NCBI GenBank assembly: GCA_002451695.1
Contig: DKDC01000011.1
Coordinates: forward strand, 20,455 to 36,569
Source of the DNA: Prevotellaceae bacterium UBA6858
Lineage (GTDB): Bacteria; Bacteroidota; Bacteroidia; Bacteroidales; Bacteroidaceae
Direction: 5' to 3'
Length of the DNA stretch: 16,115 bases
Shown here: one piece after another, positions 1 through 8,238 of the stretch
Layout: each line of letters starts with the position of its first letter
How positions within the stretch are numbered: the stretch's first letter is position 1
The notes under the pieces: generated by a model
Database searches by the model: none
Seen by the model: only the letters and a program-made list of their open reading frames with translations
What the model was told of the DNA's origin: nothing
Program-made: the position numbers and the translations under genes

Positions 1-29
1 TACATCAGACCTTTTTTGCCGCTTTGCAA
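1..29 (-). repeat. Intergenic repeat, copy A (cut by window edge)
   Basis: Read on the minus strand, these 29 bases match 24 of 29 positions of copy B at 10697-10725 without gaps. Both copies begin TTGCAAA and end GGTCTGATGTA after a run of A. The rest of the core, seen in copies B and C, would lie to the left of base 1. The copy sits just beyond the stem-loop that ends the leftward bat-PAP2 operon, so it points in the same direction as that transcript. I do not recognise the family. Confidence 0.6.
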
Positions 30-40
30 CACGCTGTAAA

Positions 41-77
41 CCAAAAGCTTTCCTCTTTATGTAAATAAAGGGGAAAG
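41..77 (-). terminator. Intrinsic terminator of the bat-PAP2 operon
   Basis: Bases 48-60 and 65-77 form a 13-base-pair stem (one G-T pair) around a GTAA loop on the plus strand, or TTAC on the transcribed minus strand. On the minus strand the stem is followed by CTTTTGG, a weak T run. It lies 40 bases beyond the stop codon of the PAP2 gene, with no further gene before the window edge, so it most likely ends the nine-gene leftward operon. Confidence 0.75.
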
Positions 78-117
78 TGTTGTGATTCGGCGTTTTATGA
101 AAAATGTGCTTTTGCCG

Positions 118-807
118 TCAAATGCAGCGCACGCAGGCTATGATTGTAATGGCGGAAAACGTAAGCAAAAGGGAAAGGGTGAGGAAATTGATGTCAGCCT
201 TGAGATAGCCTCCGCGTGTGTATTCTGACGATATTACACGCGTCTGGTTTGCAAAGCGCAATGCTATCCTGCGGTATAAAAAATACAGTGTTCCTCCAAT
301 CACCGCCCCGACGGCGAAGCCCACAATGACATCGCCGAAATAGTGCACCCCGAGATATATGCGCGACCATCCGTTGAGCAGCGACCACAGCAGCATCAGC
401 AGGGACAGGCGTGTGTTCCTGAAAAGAAGCGCAAGGAACACGGCAACCGACATGGTGTTGGCGGCGTGGGCGGAGAAAAAGCCGAAGCCGCTTTCGCGGT
501 AGCCGTCAACGATATTCACGGTGTACATTAATATAGGGTCGTTCGACGGTCTCCACCTTTCGAACACCGCCTTGCTTATTTCGGAAAGCGTTGTGCATAC
601 CGCCACGCACGCCACAAGCATGGCGGCGATGGTGAGAAGCCGTGGAAGTTCGTTGTTCTTTATCACCACGTAAAGCATCACCAATCCCACAGGAATCCAT
701 GTATAGGTTGAAGTTATTGTCATCATCAGCCCGTCGGCATACAGCGAATCGCTGCCGTTGAGGGCGAGGGTTATGGCTTGGTCGAGGGACAGGGCTTTTT
801 CCAGCAT
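118..807 (-). CDS. PAP2-family membrane phosphatase
   Basis: This is a 229-residue integral membrane protein of the type 2 phosphatidic acid phosphatase (PAP2) superfamily. The three catalytic motifs are visible. K79 to R86-P87 fits KX6RP. Residues 111-114 read FSAH, where most families have PSGH. S148-R149 to H155 fits SRX5H and is followed by D159. Hydrophobic stretches near residues 35-50, 57-75, 118-145, 160-178 and 205-225 are probable membrane helices. Family members remove phosphate from lipid phosphates such as phosphatidic acid, undecaprenyl pyrophosphate or lipid A; the substrate here cannot be told. It is the last gene of the bat operon, 43 bases after batE, suggesting a role in envelope lipid turnover alongside that machinery. 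The start at 807 is the first ATG after batE. Confidence 0.85.
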   Translation of the reverse strand: MLEKALSLDQAITLALNGSDSLYADGLMMTITSTYTWIPVGLVMLYVVIKNNELPRLLTIAAMLVACVAVCTTLSEISKAVFERWRPSNDPILMYTVNIVDGYRESGFGFFSAHAANTMSVAVFLALLFRNTRLSLLMLLWSLLNGWSRIYLGVHYFGDVIVGFAVGAVIGGTLYFLYRRIALRFANQTRVISSEYTRGGYLKADINFLTLSLLLTFSAITIIACVRCI

Positions 808-850
808 GGCTTTCGTGGTGTTACAAGCGGATATTCAAAATAAGGTTACG

Positions 851-1615
851 TTATATCATGCCAATGTTTTCTGTGGAAATCCACCCTTTCTGCCCTCCGC
901 CGAGCGACACTTGCTGCCAGCCTTTTACGGAGCTTTCGGTGATGAGCCTTATCTTTGCCCCGGGAAGAATGTGCTGGAGGGTTTTTGAATTTGCAGACGG
1001 AGACTGGCGGATGTCGCTTTGTTGCAGCACGATTGCTTCGGACGGCGTGTCTCCCTGACTTGTGAGTATGCCGGCGCATGTAAGTGAAACAGCCATTATA
1101 AACACCAACGCCAAACCTCCGAAGAACGCGCCTTTTCTCATCCACAGTGCGTTGCCGAAAAAGTAGAGCAGGGCGCAGACTAATATTAGCGCGAAGCACA
1201 CGAGGGCGTATGTCGTCCATTGTGCAATGCTTCGGGAGTGGAGCAGGTTGTGCCACCACGAGGAGATGAACGATTGGGGTTGCGCCCCGGCATACTTGAT
1301 TTTTGCCGCTGTTATTCTCAGGTTGTATTTCGCGTCGGAGTTTGACGGGTCTATGCGCACTGCGCGCTCGAAGGCGAGACGTGCGCGGGGATAGTCGTTG
1401 AGGCGGTAGTAGCAGTTGCCGAGATTGTATTGTATGTCGGTGCTACGTATGCCTTTGGCGGCATTCTCAAACTCCTTGGCGGCGGCGCGGAACTCGTTTT
1501 TGGAGTACAGGGCGCAGCCGCTTTCATAGCTTTCCTGCGGCGATGCGGCGCGGAGGCTGCCTGCGGACAACGTGCAGCAGAATATCAGTGATATTATGAA
1601 TAATGCTCGTTTCAT
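851..1615 (-). CDS. batE: BatE: TPR and SH3-like membrane protein
   Basis: This 254-residue protein has a signal-like N-terminus (residues 1-23) and TPR-type helical repeats (about 25-105; see YNLGNCYYRLNDYPRARLAF at 63-82). Two membrane helices (about 133-155 and 163-184) and an SH3b-like C-terminal domain (about 193-252, with WQQVSLGGGQKGWIS) follow. With a cleaved signal peptide, both the TPR part and the SH3b part would face the periplasm. That fits a scaffold that binds partner proteins and perhaps cell wall. It follows batD by nine bases, and its position as the TPR gene after batD matches batE in the Bacteroides aerotolerance operon. Its biochemical role is not established by sequence. 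Confidence 0.85.
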   Translation of the reverse strand: MKRALFIISLIFCCTLSAGSLRAASPQESYESGCALYSKNEFRAAAKEFENAAKGIRSTDIQYNLGNCYYRLNDYPRARLAFERAVRIDPSNSDAKYNLRITAAKIKYAGAQPQSFISSWWHNLLHSRSIAQWTTYALVCFALILVCALLYFFGNALWMRKGAFFGGLALVFIMAVSLTCAGILTSQGDTPSEAIVLQQSDIRQSPSANSKTLQHILPGAKIRLITESSVKGWQQVSLGGGQKGWISTENIGMI

Positions 1616-1624
1616 GTCGGTGGG

Positions 1625-3418
1625 TTATCTTAATGTGTCCTCAATTTCCACAATTGCCTTGGCGGAACGCTGGTAGAGGTTTTCCATGTTCTCCTGCGGG
1701 TTTCCCGGTGCGTAGCGTGCGAACTCGCATTGCTTCATAAGGTCGGTGAACTCTGCGGCGAGCGTCTGACTCACGTTCCTTTTGAGCAGCGTGCTTTCTA
1801 TCTCGTCGGTCTTGAACTCCGACATGGGTATCGCCAGACGGTGGGAGGCGTATGCCATGAGCGCGTTGGCTATTTCGTCGTAGAACTCTGCGGAGTTTCC
1901 TGCCTTCATCAGTTTTTCGGCCTTGCGCAGGTGTTTTGTGGCGGTGCGCTTTGCGCGGTGCTGCAACCGCAGGGTGGTGTTGCTTCTGAAGTTCTCGGAA
2001 CGCCGCAACACGGAGAAGGCTATGGCGAACAGCACGAGCAACGCCGCGTATGCCGCGTAGTACCATGCGTTTACAGGCGAGAGGAAACTTGACGGGGTGG
2101 AGTATTGCCCACGGTGTATGTCGTTGATGTCCTTGCGCAGCAGGTCATCATCCTCTGAAGGCTGGTTTGCCCCTTGTTCCACGCGGAAACTTATGGGTTG
2201 CGTGCTGGCGGTTTTATATGAGTTGGAGGCTGTGTTAAAATAGCCGAGGTTGATTGCCGGAAGCGTGTAGTCGCCCTTTTGGTGGGGCACAACCACGTAG
2301 TCGTAATACACCGTCCCGCTCATGCCGTTGGCAGTGAGCGTGGTTTTGTCAGTAAGTTTTGCCGGGAACACCTCGAAGTCCGCGCCAAGGTTGAGCTTGG
2401 GGGCGGTGATTAGTTTCATGTTTCCCGTGCCGCTGATTGCGAGGCGCACGGAAAGGTTTTCGTTGGTGCGCGGCTTGGGGGTGAGGATGGAGGAAGTGAT
2501 TTTGAAGTCGCCAACAGCCCCGGAAAAGTCAGAGGGTTTGGGGGCGGGGAGTTTCGACACCTCCAATGTGAGCGAGGGTGCGATTATCGATTTCTTGACT
2601 TCCGCGAAATTTGAGTTTCCGTTGAAGAATGCGTCGAAAGGGTCGATGTTGGGGTTGGCTACGGCAACAATGCCATCGAACTTTATTGACGGAATTTCGA
2701 GTTTGCCTGTCTGTTGCGGGAACATCACGTACTGGCACCATTTGGTGGTCTGGTAGTTCTCGCCTTTGTAGCTTTCCACGCTGAAAGTCTTGTTTTTGGG
2801 CAGCGGCACTTCCTGTATGAGGAAACCTTTGAGGTCGGGCATTTTGCCGGAAAGCTGTGTGAGGTTTACGCGGGTGTATATTTTGTATGTCAGCACAATT
2901 GGCTCTTGCTCGTAAACCTTTGTCTTGTTTGCCGAAACGGTGATGAAAAGGTCTTTAGCGGTAATCCTGCCGTTTGTGGGCGTTGTTATGGCTTGCCCCT
3001 GCTGTTGGTAGTTTCCGCCTTGCGTGTGGCGCGTTGAGCCGCTTGCGTGTATCGTAACCGAATTGGTCTTGTATGTTTTGCCGCCTATGCGGAATGTTGC
3101 CGGCGGTATGCTCACGCTTCCCGCCTTGTCGATGGTGCAGGTGTATGTGAAGGTTACGGAGCTTGAGCCGGAGCTTTTGCCGTTTATTATCTGGTAGCTC
3201 GACATTTCGGAGCGGCTCGGGCCGTAAAGCACGTTGATGCCGGCGGGAAACTTCGGACCTGTGAAATCCTCGACATCACGCGTTGAGACGTAGTATTCTA
3301 TTCTGAAATCCTCCCCGGTTGCCACGCTGCTTGGGGCGTTCACCTTTATGTGTATCGCGCCGAATAGCGGCAGGGCGAGCATTGAAAGGAGTAATAGGCT
3401 GTATATTCTTTTTGTCAT
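1625..3418 (-). CDS. batD: BatD: periplasmic beta-domain protein with membrane anchor
   Basis: This is a 597-residue BatD-family (oxygen tolerance) protein. A signal peptide (about 1-20, MTKRIYSLLLLSMLALPLFG) leads into a long beta-strand-rich periplasmic part (about 22-445). One membrane helix (about 451-472) and a helical cytoplasmic tail (about 480-597) follow. The periplasmic part carries repeated immunoglobulin-like segments around VNAPSSVATGEDF and VSANKTKVYEQEPIVLTYKI. I chose the ATG at 3418 because the signal peptide begins there and it lies 16 bases after batC; the longer open frame upstream runs back into batC. The cytoplasmic tail resembles that of the shorter protein at 6177-7319. 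BatD probably links periplasmic events to the cytoplasmic VWA and ATPase partners; this role is inferred. Confidence 0.9.
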   Translation of the reverse strand: MTKRIYSLLLLSMLALPLFGAIHIKVNAPSSVATGEDFRIEYYVSTRDVEDFTGPKFPAGINVLYGPSRSEMSSYQIINGKSSGSSSVTFTYTCTIDKAGSVSIPPATFRIGGKTYKTNSVTIHASGSTRHTQGGNYQQQGQAITTPTNGRITAKDLFITVSANKTKVYEQEPIVLTYKIYTRVNLTQLSGKMPDLKGFLIQEVPLPKNKTFSVESYKGENYQTTKWCQYVMFPQQTGKLEIPSIKFDGIVAVANPNIDPFDAFFNGNSNFAEVKKSIIAPSLTLEVSKLPAPKPSDFSGAVGDFKITSSILTPKPRTNENLSVRLAISGTGNMKLITAPKLNLGADFEVFPAKLTDKTTLTANGMSGTVYYDYVVVPHQKGDYTLPAINLGYFNTASNSYKTASTQPISFRVEQGANQPSEDDDLLRKDINDIHRGQYSTPSSFLSPVNAWYYAAYAALLVLFAIAFSVLRRSENFRSNTTLRLQHRAKRTATKHLRKAEKLMKAGNSAEFYDEIANALMAYASHRLAIPMSEFKTDEIESTLLKRNVSQTLAAEFTDLMKQCEFARYAPGNPQENMENLYQRSAKAIVEIEDTLR

Positions 3419-3434
3419 TGTATGTACGTTCTGA

Positions 3435-4118
3435 TCACCAGTTCTTGTCAAGGCTTCGGGGACTTGCGTAACGCTGTCCCTTGCGCAGTTTGTCCTGCGT
3501 TTTCTGCTCTTCCTGTTTTGCCGCGTCAAGCAGGCGCTCGGCGTTGTCCTTTGACATCTGGCTGTTGTTCTGTTGCTGTTTCTGTTCTTGCTTGTCCTTG
3601 TTTTGCTGCGGCTTGTCCTGCTGCTTTTTGTCGTTTTTCTCCTGCTTGTTGCGGTCGTTCTGCTTCTGTTCCTGCTTTTGGTTTTTCAAAAGATGCCGGC
3701 ACAGGGCGAGATTGTAGCGGCTCTCGTCGTCACGGGGATTGTTGCGCAGGGCGTTTTCGTAGCTTTTTATTGCTTCGCCGTACTGTTTCTGGCTTTGCAG
3801 TATAACGCCGAGGTTATGGTTAGCCTTGGCAAGGTAGAGCGGATTTTTGGTGCGCTTTATTGCAGCCTCGTATTGCGCGGCGGCGTCTTTGGGGTTGCGC
3901 TGGCGCAGCAGCGCGTTGCCAAGGTTGAAATGCGCCACAGCATCCTTGTCGTTCTTTTTTATTGCCTTGCGGTATGAGGTTTCGGCATCGTTGAACAGAC
4001 TGTCGAGATACAGGGAGTTGCCCTGGCGTATCAGCCGGCGGTTGTCGCTTTGCGGGAAAGCCTTGGCCGCACACAACAGTGCAAAGACAAATATTATGTA
4101 TTTCCTGGAAATCATCAT
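3435..4118 (-). CDS. batC: BatC: TPR protein with Gln/Lys/Asn-rich segment
   Basis: This 227-residue protein has a signal peptide (about 1-23, ending AKAFPQ) and three TPR-like helical repeats (about 26-60, 61-94 and 98-131). A strongly biased Q/K/N/D-rich segment (about 145-187) and a short conserved-looking C-terminus ending in LDKNW follow. Its TPR repeats probably bind partners from the same operon in the periplasm. The ATG at 4118 overlaps the TGA of batB (ATGA, four bases), which points to translational coupling of batB and batC. A second ATG follows at once at 4115. The biased tract gives striking low-complexity DNA at about 3555-3690, but the frame stays open and the protein looks intact. 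Confidence 0.9.
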   Translation of the reverse strand: MMISRKYIIFVFALLCAAKAFPQSDNRRLIRQGNSLYLDSLFNDAETSYRKAIKKNDKDAVAHFNLGNALLRQRNPKDAAAQYEAAIKRTKNPLYLAKANHNLGVILQSQKQYGEAIKSYENALRNNPRDDESRYNLALCRHLLKNQKQEQKQNDRNKQEKNDKKQQDKPQQNKDKQEQKQQQNNSQMSKDNAERLLDAAKQEEQKTQDKLRKGQRYASPRSLDKNW

Positions 4119-5143
4119 CTTTTCTTGAACAGGTTGAGTTTGCGCAGCACGCGGTTTTTGCGCTCCATTATTATTGCGTCAACAACCAAGGCTATGAGCG
4201 CGAGGAGAGCCACCCATTGGAACTGCTCGGCGTATGAGGAATAAATGGCGGAGGACATTTCGCTCTTCTTTATTTTGTCGAGGTCGCCAAACAGGCGTTC
4301 CCTTGCGGTGGGCGCGTTTGTGAGGTATATGAACGTGCCTTTTCCCGCCTCGGCTATTTTGCGGCACATATCCTTGTTGAGCCGCGAAATCACAGTCTGG
4401 CCGTTTTTGTCTGTGAGATAGCTGTTCTTGTTCGCAGGGTCGAGCACGGGTGCGCCGCTTTCCTTTCCCACGCCAATCATGAACACACGCATTCCTTTCT
4501 TTGCCGCTTCTTTCGCCGCCTCCTCTGCGCCTCCTTCGTGGTCTTCTCCGTCTGTAATCACAATGATTGCACGCCCCACGCCCTCTTTCTGGGTGAAGCT
4601 TTTGGTTGCGAGGCTTATGGCCTGTCCTATCGCCGTTCCCTGTCGGGTTATGAGCGATGGGTTGATTGCGTCAAGAAACATATTCGCGGAGATGTTGTCG
4701 CTCGTGATTGGCAGCTGGCTGAACGCGTCGCCTGCAAACACTATAATCCCAACCTTGTCGTTGTCCATGCGGTCGATGGTTGAGGAAATGAGCTGCTTGG
4801 CGCACTCCAGACGACTTGGCGACACGTCCTCGGCCATCATACTGTTGGAAATGTCCAAGGCGATTATGACTTCGATGCCCTGTTTCTTCTCGTTGTCAAC
4901 TGTCATGCCCATTTGCGGGCGGGCAAAGGCGATTATAAGCATTGCTGCGGCAAACAGCGCGATTACGAATTTCAAGTGCTGCCTTTTGACTGAGGCATCA
5001 GGCATGAGGGCTTTTAGGAGCTGCGCGTCGCCAAAGCGGCGCAGCTTGCGCCGGCCGGATATGCAGGACAATATATATATAATGGCGCACAGTGCGGGCA
5101 GCAGCAGCAAATACAGATATTTCGGGTCTTCAAATCTGAACAT
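4115..5143 (-). CDS. batB: BatB: membrane-anchored VWA domain protein
   Basis: This is a 342-residue von Willebrand A (VWA) protein. Two N-terminal membrane helices (about 9-28 and 58-74) precede a VWA domain (about 88-280), and a third helix lies near residues 308-325. The metal-ion-dependent adhesion site (MIDAS) is complete: D97-S99-S101 (DISNS), T170 (GTAIG) and D198 (TDGED). A Mg-binding VWA surface of this kind normally holds a protein ligand and often works with a MoxR ATPase. I chose the ATG at 5143 because it starts the conserved-looking MFRFEDPKYLYLLLLP and lies 14 bases after batA. The longer open frame upstream is out of frame with batA and has no protein-like character. Confidence 0.92.
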   Translation of the reverse strand: MFRFEDPKYLYLLLLPALCAIIYILSCISGRRKLRRFGDAQLLKALMPDASVKRQHLKFVIALFAAAMLIIAFARPQMGMTVDNEKKQGIEVIIALDISNSMMAEDVSPSRLECAKQLISSTIDRMDNDKVGIIVFAGDAFSQLPITSDNISANMFLDAINPSLITRQGTAIGQAISLATKSFTQKEGVGRAIIVITDGEDHEGGAEEAAKEAAKKGMRVFMIGVGKESGAPVLDPANKNSYLTDKNGQTVISRLNKDMCRKIAEAGKGTFIYLTNAPTARERLFGDLDKIKKSEMSSAIYSSYAEQFQWVALLALIALVVDAIIMERKNRVLRKLNLFKKR

Positions 5144-5157
5144 GGTCCGTGTTAAGT

Positions 5158-6162
5158 TTATGGCAACCGCCGGTATATTGTTGTCCGCAGCAGTATTTCT
5201 ATAAGCAGTGAGATTATTGCCAGTAGTGCGAGCGGTTGGTAAAGGTCGTAACGTTTGGAATATTTGCGCACGCTGAATTTTGTGCGCTCCAAGGTGTCGA
5301 TGTCGTGATATACTTTTTTCAGCTGGCTTGTCGAGTTGGCCTGGTAAAATTGCCCGCCTGTGGCGGTGGCGATGCCGTTGAGCGTTTGCGTGTCTATTTC
5401 GCAGGGCATTTTCACGTAGTGGACGCCTCCGCCGGGAAGCGGATAGGGGAATGGTGCAGTGCCGTTCGTGCCGACACCGATTGTGTAAATCCTTATTCCG
5501 TACGTGGCGGCGATGTCGGCGGCTGTGAGCGGGGAAATTTCCCCCGAGTTGTTGGAGCCGTCGGTGAGCAGTACGATCACTTTGCTTTTGGCTTTGCTTT
5601 CTTTCAGACGCGAAACGGCGTTGGTTATTCCCATTCCTATCGCCGTGCCGTCGTTTATGACTCCGTGCATGGCAAGGTCGCAGCTTACTTGTTGCATGAG
5701 GTTCAGCAGCGATGCGTGGTCGGTTGTCATGGGACACTGCGTGTAGGCTTCGGCGGCGAATACCGTCAGCCCTATGTTGTCGTTGGGGCGTGCCGAGATG
5801 AACTCCGTGGCAACGCTTTTTGCCGCCTGTATTCTGTTTGGCTGCAAGTCTTCGGCGAGCATACTTGTACTCGCGTCTATGGCGAGCATGATGTCGATGC
5901 CTTCAACCTGCGAGTTTTTCCACGAGTTCTTTCCCTGCGGGCGGGCGATTATAAGAATTATCAGTGCAATGGTGATTAGCCGCAGGATAAACGGCGTGTG
6001 CATAAGCCGCAATTTCAGCGTAGGGCGGATATGCCTGTATGCGTTGGTGTCGGATATAGTTATGGATGCCTCGCGTTTGCTGTGGCGCAGGAAGTACCAT
6101 ACGGCGTATGGTATGAGCAGCAACAGCAGCAGGAGAACTTCTTTGTTTGCGAATGTAACCAT
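5158..6162 (-). CDS. batA: BatA: membrane-anchored VWA domain protein
   Basis: This 334-residue protein is similar in layout to BatB. It has an N-terminal membrane helix (about 7-24), a second (about 57-72), a VWA domain (about 87-290) and a C-terminal helix (about 309-328). The MIDAS residues are D95-S97-S99 (DASTS), T172 (DGTAIG) and D200 (TDGSNNSG), so the metal site should work. BatA and BatB look like paralogues; whether they form a complex is inferred, not seen. In Bacteroides fragilis the operon was named for aerotolerance, but a general envelope-stress or protein-assembly role is also possible. The gene lies 14 bases after the BatD-like gene and 14 bases before batB. Confidence 0.92.
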   Translation of the reverse strand: MVTFANKEVLLLLLLLIPYAVWYFLRHSKREASITISDTNAYRHIRPTLKLRLMHTPFILRLITIALIILIIARPQGKNSWKNSQVEGIDIMLAIDASTSMLAEDLQPNRIQAAKSVATEFISARPNDNIGLTVFAAEAYTQCPMTTDHASLLNLMQQVSCDLAMHGVINDGTAIGMGITNAVSRLKESKAKSKVIVLLTDGSNNSGEISPLTAADIAATYGIRIYTIGVGTNGTAPFPYPLPGGGVHYVKMPCEIDTQTLNGIATATGGQFYQANSTSQLKKVYHDIDTLERTKFSVRKYSKRYDLYQPLALLAIISLLIEILLRTTIYRRLP

Positions 6163-6176
6163 TTACTGATATTTAG

Positions 6177-7319
6177 TTATAGCAATAAACCGAAAATCTC
6201 GTTTATCATTAGCATGGCTACGGCAATCGTGGCTGCAATGGCGATTCCGAGAATAATTTTCTTCTTTGTGCGTGGGTTCTTAGTTGGAGTCTCGGGTTTT
6301 TCGTCCTCTTCCTCGGCAACAATTTCGGGCAGTTTGTCGCTTTTTGTGGTCTCGATATAGGATGACAGGCGCATCAGGTTGCGCTCGTCCTCGCCGGAGT
6401 CTGTCTTGAGCTTTGCGAATTTGGTCAGGTCGGCGGTGGCGAGAATTTCCCGCAGCTCGGTGTAGTCGGGCTCTTTTGCCAATTCGGTTTGCGCGTTTCC
6501 GCCGCCGGCACTCTCTTTCGCCATAAGCCTTTGCTTGTCGCCAAGGTCTATGAGATGCTCCACGAGTTCATACGAAGTCATTTCGTCGGCACGGAAACCG
6601 TAGCGTTTGCTCACATATCGGCGCAAGATTTGGATGAGGCTGGTGTAGTAGTCTTTTGATGAAAGCTCCTCCGACTCGTATTCGTCTTTGAGTTTTGCAA
6701 TTTCCTTTTGCGCTTCCTTATGGGGCAGGAGCGGCGTTTTCTTTTCGGCTTTTGCAATTTTCACCTTGGGCGCGGCTTTCAGCCTTCGTGCCGAAAGCCA
6801 TGCTGCAACCCCGCAGGCAATAAGCAGCAGCGACAGGAAAAACAGCGGCATCCAGTCGCGCCATGTATATACTGGCTCAATAATCTCCTTGGGCCCGAAA
6901 AACTTGTCAACGTTGGCGGTGTCAACCTTAACGTCGTTGACTTTGAGCGCAAGCTGTTCGGTGGGATAGACTTTGCCGCCCACCTTTACGTTCATTGAGG
7001 GAATGTAGTATAGCGCCGGGTCGAAACTCGTTATCGTAAACGAGAAATCCGAAGTGTTTGTTCCGCTTGAGGGTTCGTCTTTCTTTGTGTTCACGCTTCC
7101 TTCCTTCACAACCTCAATGCCTTCTTTCATCAGTTGCTGCACGGATTTTGGGAATGCCGGCTGCACGTTTTGCGGATGCTCCACGGTGATGTGTACGGCG
7201 GTCTGCCCTCCTATCAGTATTTCGGCGGAGTCGATTGTGGCGGTAACCTTGACTTGTGCCTTTGCCGTGAACGCCGCAGCCAGAAGCACCAATGCGAGTA
7301 TATGCGCTTTTTTTGCCAT
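6177..7319 (-). CDS. BatD-like short membrane protein of the bat operon
   Basis: This 380-residue protein has a signal peptide (about 1-22, ending TAKAQ) and a periplasmic beta-rich domain (about 23-150). A membrane helix (about 156-176), a helical and charged cytoplasmic part (about 190-330) and a C-terminal membrane helix (about 355-377) follow. The cytoplasmic part has Y-x(5)-L-x(2)-YVSKRYG-type spacing that can be lined up with the BatD tail, so I read it as a shortened BatD relative. The start at 7319 gives a clean signal peptide and lies 17 bases after the DUF58 gene; the open frame before it overlaps that gene. The same place in Bacteroides bat operons holds an unnamed gene. Function is unknown beyond partnership with the VWA and MoxR proteins. 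Confidence 0.8.
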   Translation of the reverse strand: MAKKAHILALVLLAAAFTAKAQVKVTATIDSAEILIGGQTAVHITVEHPQNVQPAFPKSVQQLMKEGIEVVKEGSVNTKKDEPSSGTNTSDFSFTITSFDPALYYIPSMNVKVGGKVYPTEQLALKVNDVKVDTANVDKFFGPKEIIEPVYTWRDWMPLFFLSLLLIACGVAAWLSARRLKAAPKVKIAKAEKKTPLLPHKEAQKEIAKLKDEYESEELSSKDYYTSLIQILRRYVSKRYGFRADEMTSYELVEHLIDLGDKQRLMAKESAGGGNAQTELAKEPDYTELREILATADLTKFAKLKTDSGEDERNLMRLSSYIETTKSDKLPEIVAEEEDEKPETPTKNPRTKKKIILGIAIAATIAVAMLMINEIFGLLL

Positions 7320-7336
7320 TTTTAGAGTTTGCCTTG

Positions 7337-8215
7337 TTATGATACGGCTGCTTTTGTGTTGAACAGCTGCATGAGTTTCTTCACGTAGTTCCCGTCGGTG
7401 GGTATTGCAACGTTTCTCACTCCCGCTTTGGTGAATTGCAGGTGCAGTGCGTCTTCGCGCTCCTGCCATGCGTTGCGGTGCTGGTTGCGCACACGCTTGC
7501 TCGAGGTGTCAACATATTCAATGTGGCCAGTCTCGGCATCGCGGAATTCGATTATTCCCACATCGGGCAGCTCTTTCATTCTGATGTCATACACCTCTAT
7601 GGCGTTGAGGTCATAACGGTGTCCCGCAATCTTCAGCTTGTCGGTGAGGTCGTGGCGGTCTATGAAGTCGCTTATCACAAACGCGGCGCACTGCCTTCTT
7701 TGTATTTTCATCAAGAACTCCAACGCTTCCGAAATGTCGGTTTTCTTTCCTTGCGGCGTGAATGTGAGCAGTTCGCGGATTATGTACAGTATGTGCTTGC
7801 GCCCTTTCTGCGGCGGGATGTATTTCTCCACCTTGTCGCTGAAAAAGATTACGCCTATCTTGTCGTTGTTCTGTATGGCTGAAAACGACAGTGTGGCGGC
7901 GATTTCGGTGATTAGTTCCCTTTTGGTGCGCATTCTCGTGCCAAAATCCACGGAGCCGGACACGTCTATAAGGAGCATCACGGTAAGTTCGCGCTCTTCC
8001 TCATACACTTTTACGTATGGGCGGTTGAAGCGTGCCGTGACGTTCCAGTCGATGTCGCGCACGTCATCGCCATACTGGTATTCCCTCACTTCGGAGAAGC
8101 TCATGCCCTTGCCCTTGAATGCCGAATGGTATTCGCCGGCAAATATGTTGCTGCTCAGCCGTCGCGATTTTATTTCAATGCGCCTTACGCGGCGCAGTAG
8201 TTCCGTGGTGTCCAT
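7337..8215 (-). CDS. DUF58 domain protein with VWA-type MIDAS
   Basis: This 292-residue soluble protein belongs to the DUF58 family. The family signature is clear near residues 27-61: GEYHSAFKGKG, then FSEVREYQYGDDVRDIDWN. It is followed by a VWA-like fold with D84-S86-S88 (DVSGS), T159 and D183 (ISDF), so all MIDAS positions are present. No membrane segment is seen, so it is probably cytoplasmic or peripheral to the membrane. In MoxR operons the DUF58 protein regularly follows the ATPase and is thought to work as its VWA partner. It starts 23 bases after moxR and ends 17 bases before the BatD-like gene. Confidence 0.92.
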   Translation of the reverse strand: MDTTELLRRVRRIEIKSRRLSSNIFAGEYHSAFKGKGMSFSEVREYQYGDDVRDIDWNVTARFNRPYVKVYEEERELTVMLLIDVSGSVDFGTRMRTKRELITEIAATLSFSAIQNNDKIGVIFFSDKVEKYIPPQKGRKHILYIIRELLTFTPQGKKTDISEALEFLMKIQRRQCAAFVISDFIDRHDLTDKLKIAGHRYDLNAIEVYDIRMKELPDVGIIEFRDAETGHIEYVDTSSKRVRNQHRNAWQEREDALHLQFTKAGVRNVAIPTDGNYVKKLMQLFNTKAAVS

Positions 8216-8238
8216 AATGCAAGCTCCCGGTGCGGTTC

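Noticed and set aside
821..830. Ten-base match TTACAAGCGG shared with 16038-16047
   Set aside because: It is too short and its flanks do not match; it is expected by chance at this scale.
3555..3690. Low-complexity DNA that looks like a microsatellite or decayed repeat
   Set aside because: The batC frame remains open through it and the protein bias explains the DNA pattern; only the protein tract is kept as an observation.
4428..5979. Long plus-strand open frames of 247-258 codons opposite batB and batA
   Set aside because: They oppose genes with complete VWA motifs and show no recognisable protein features or promoter.
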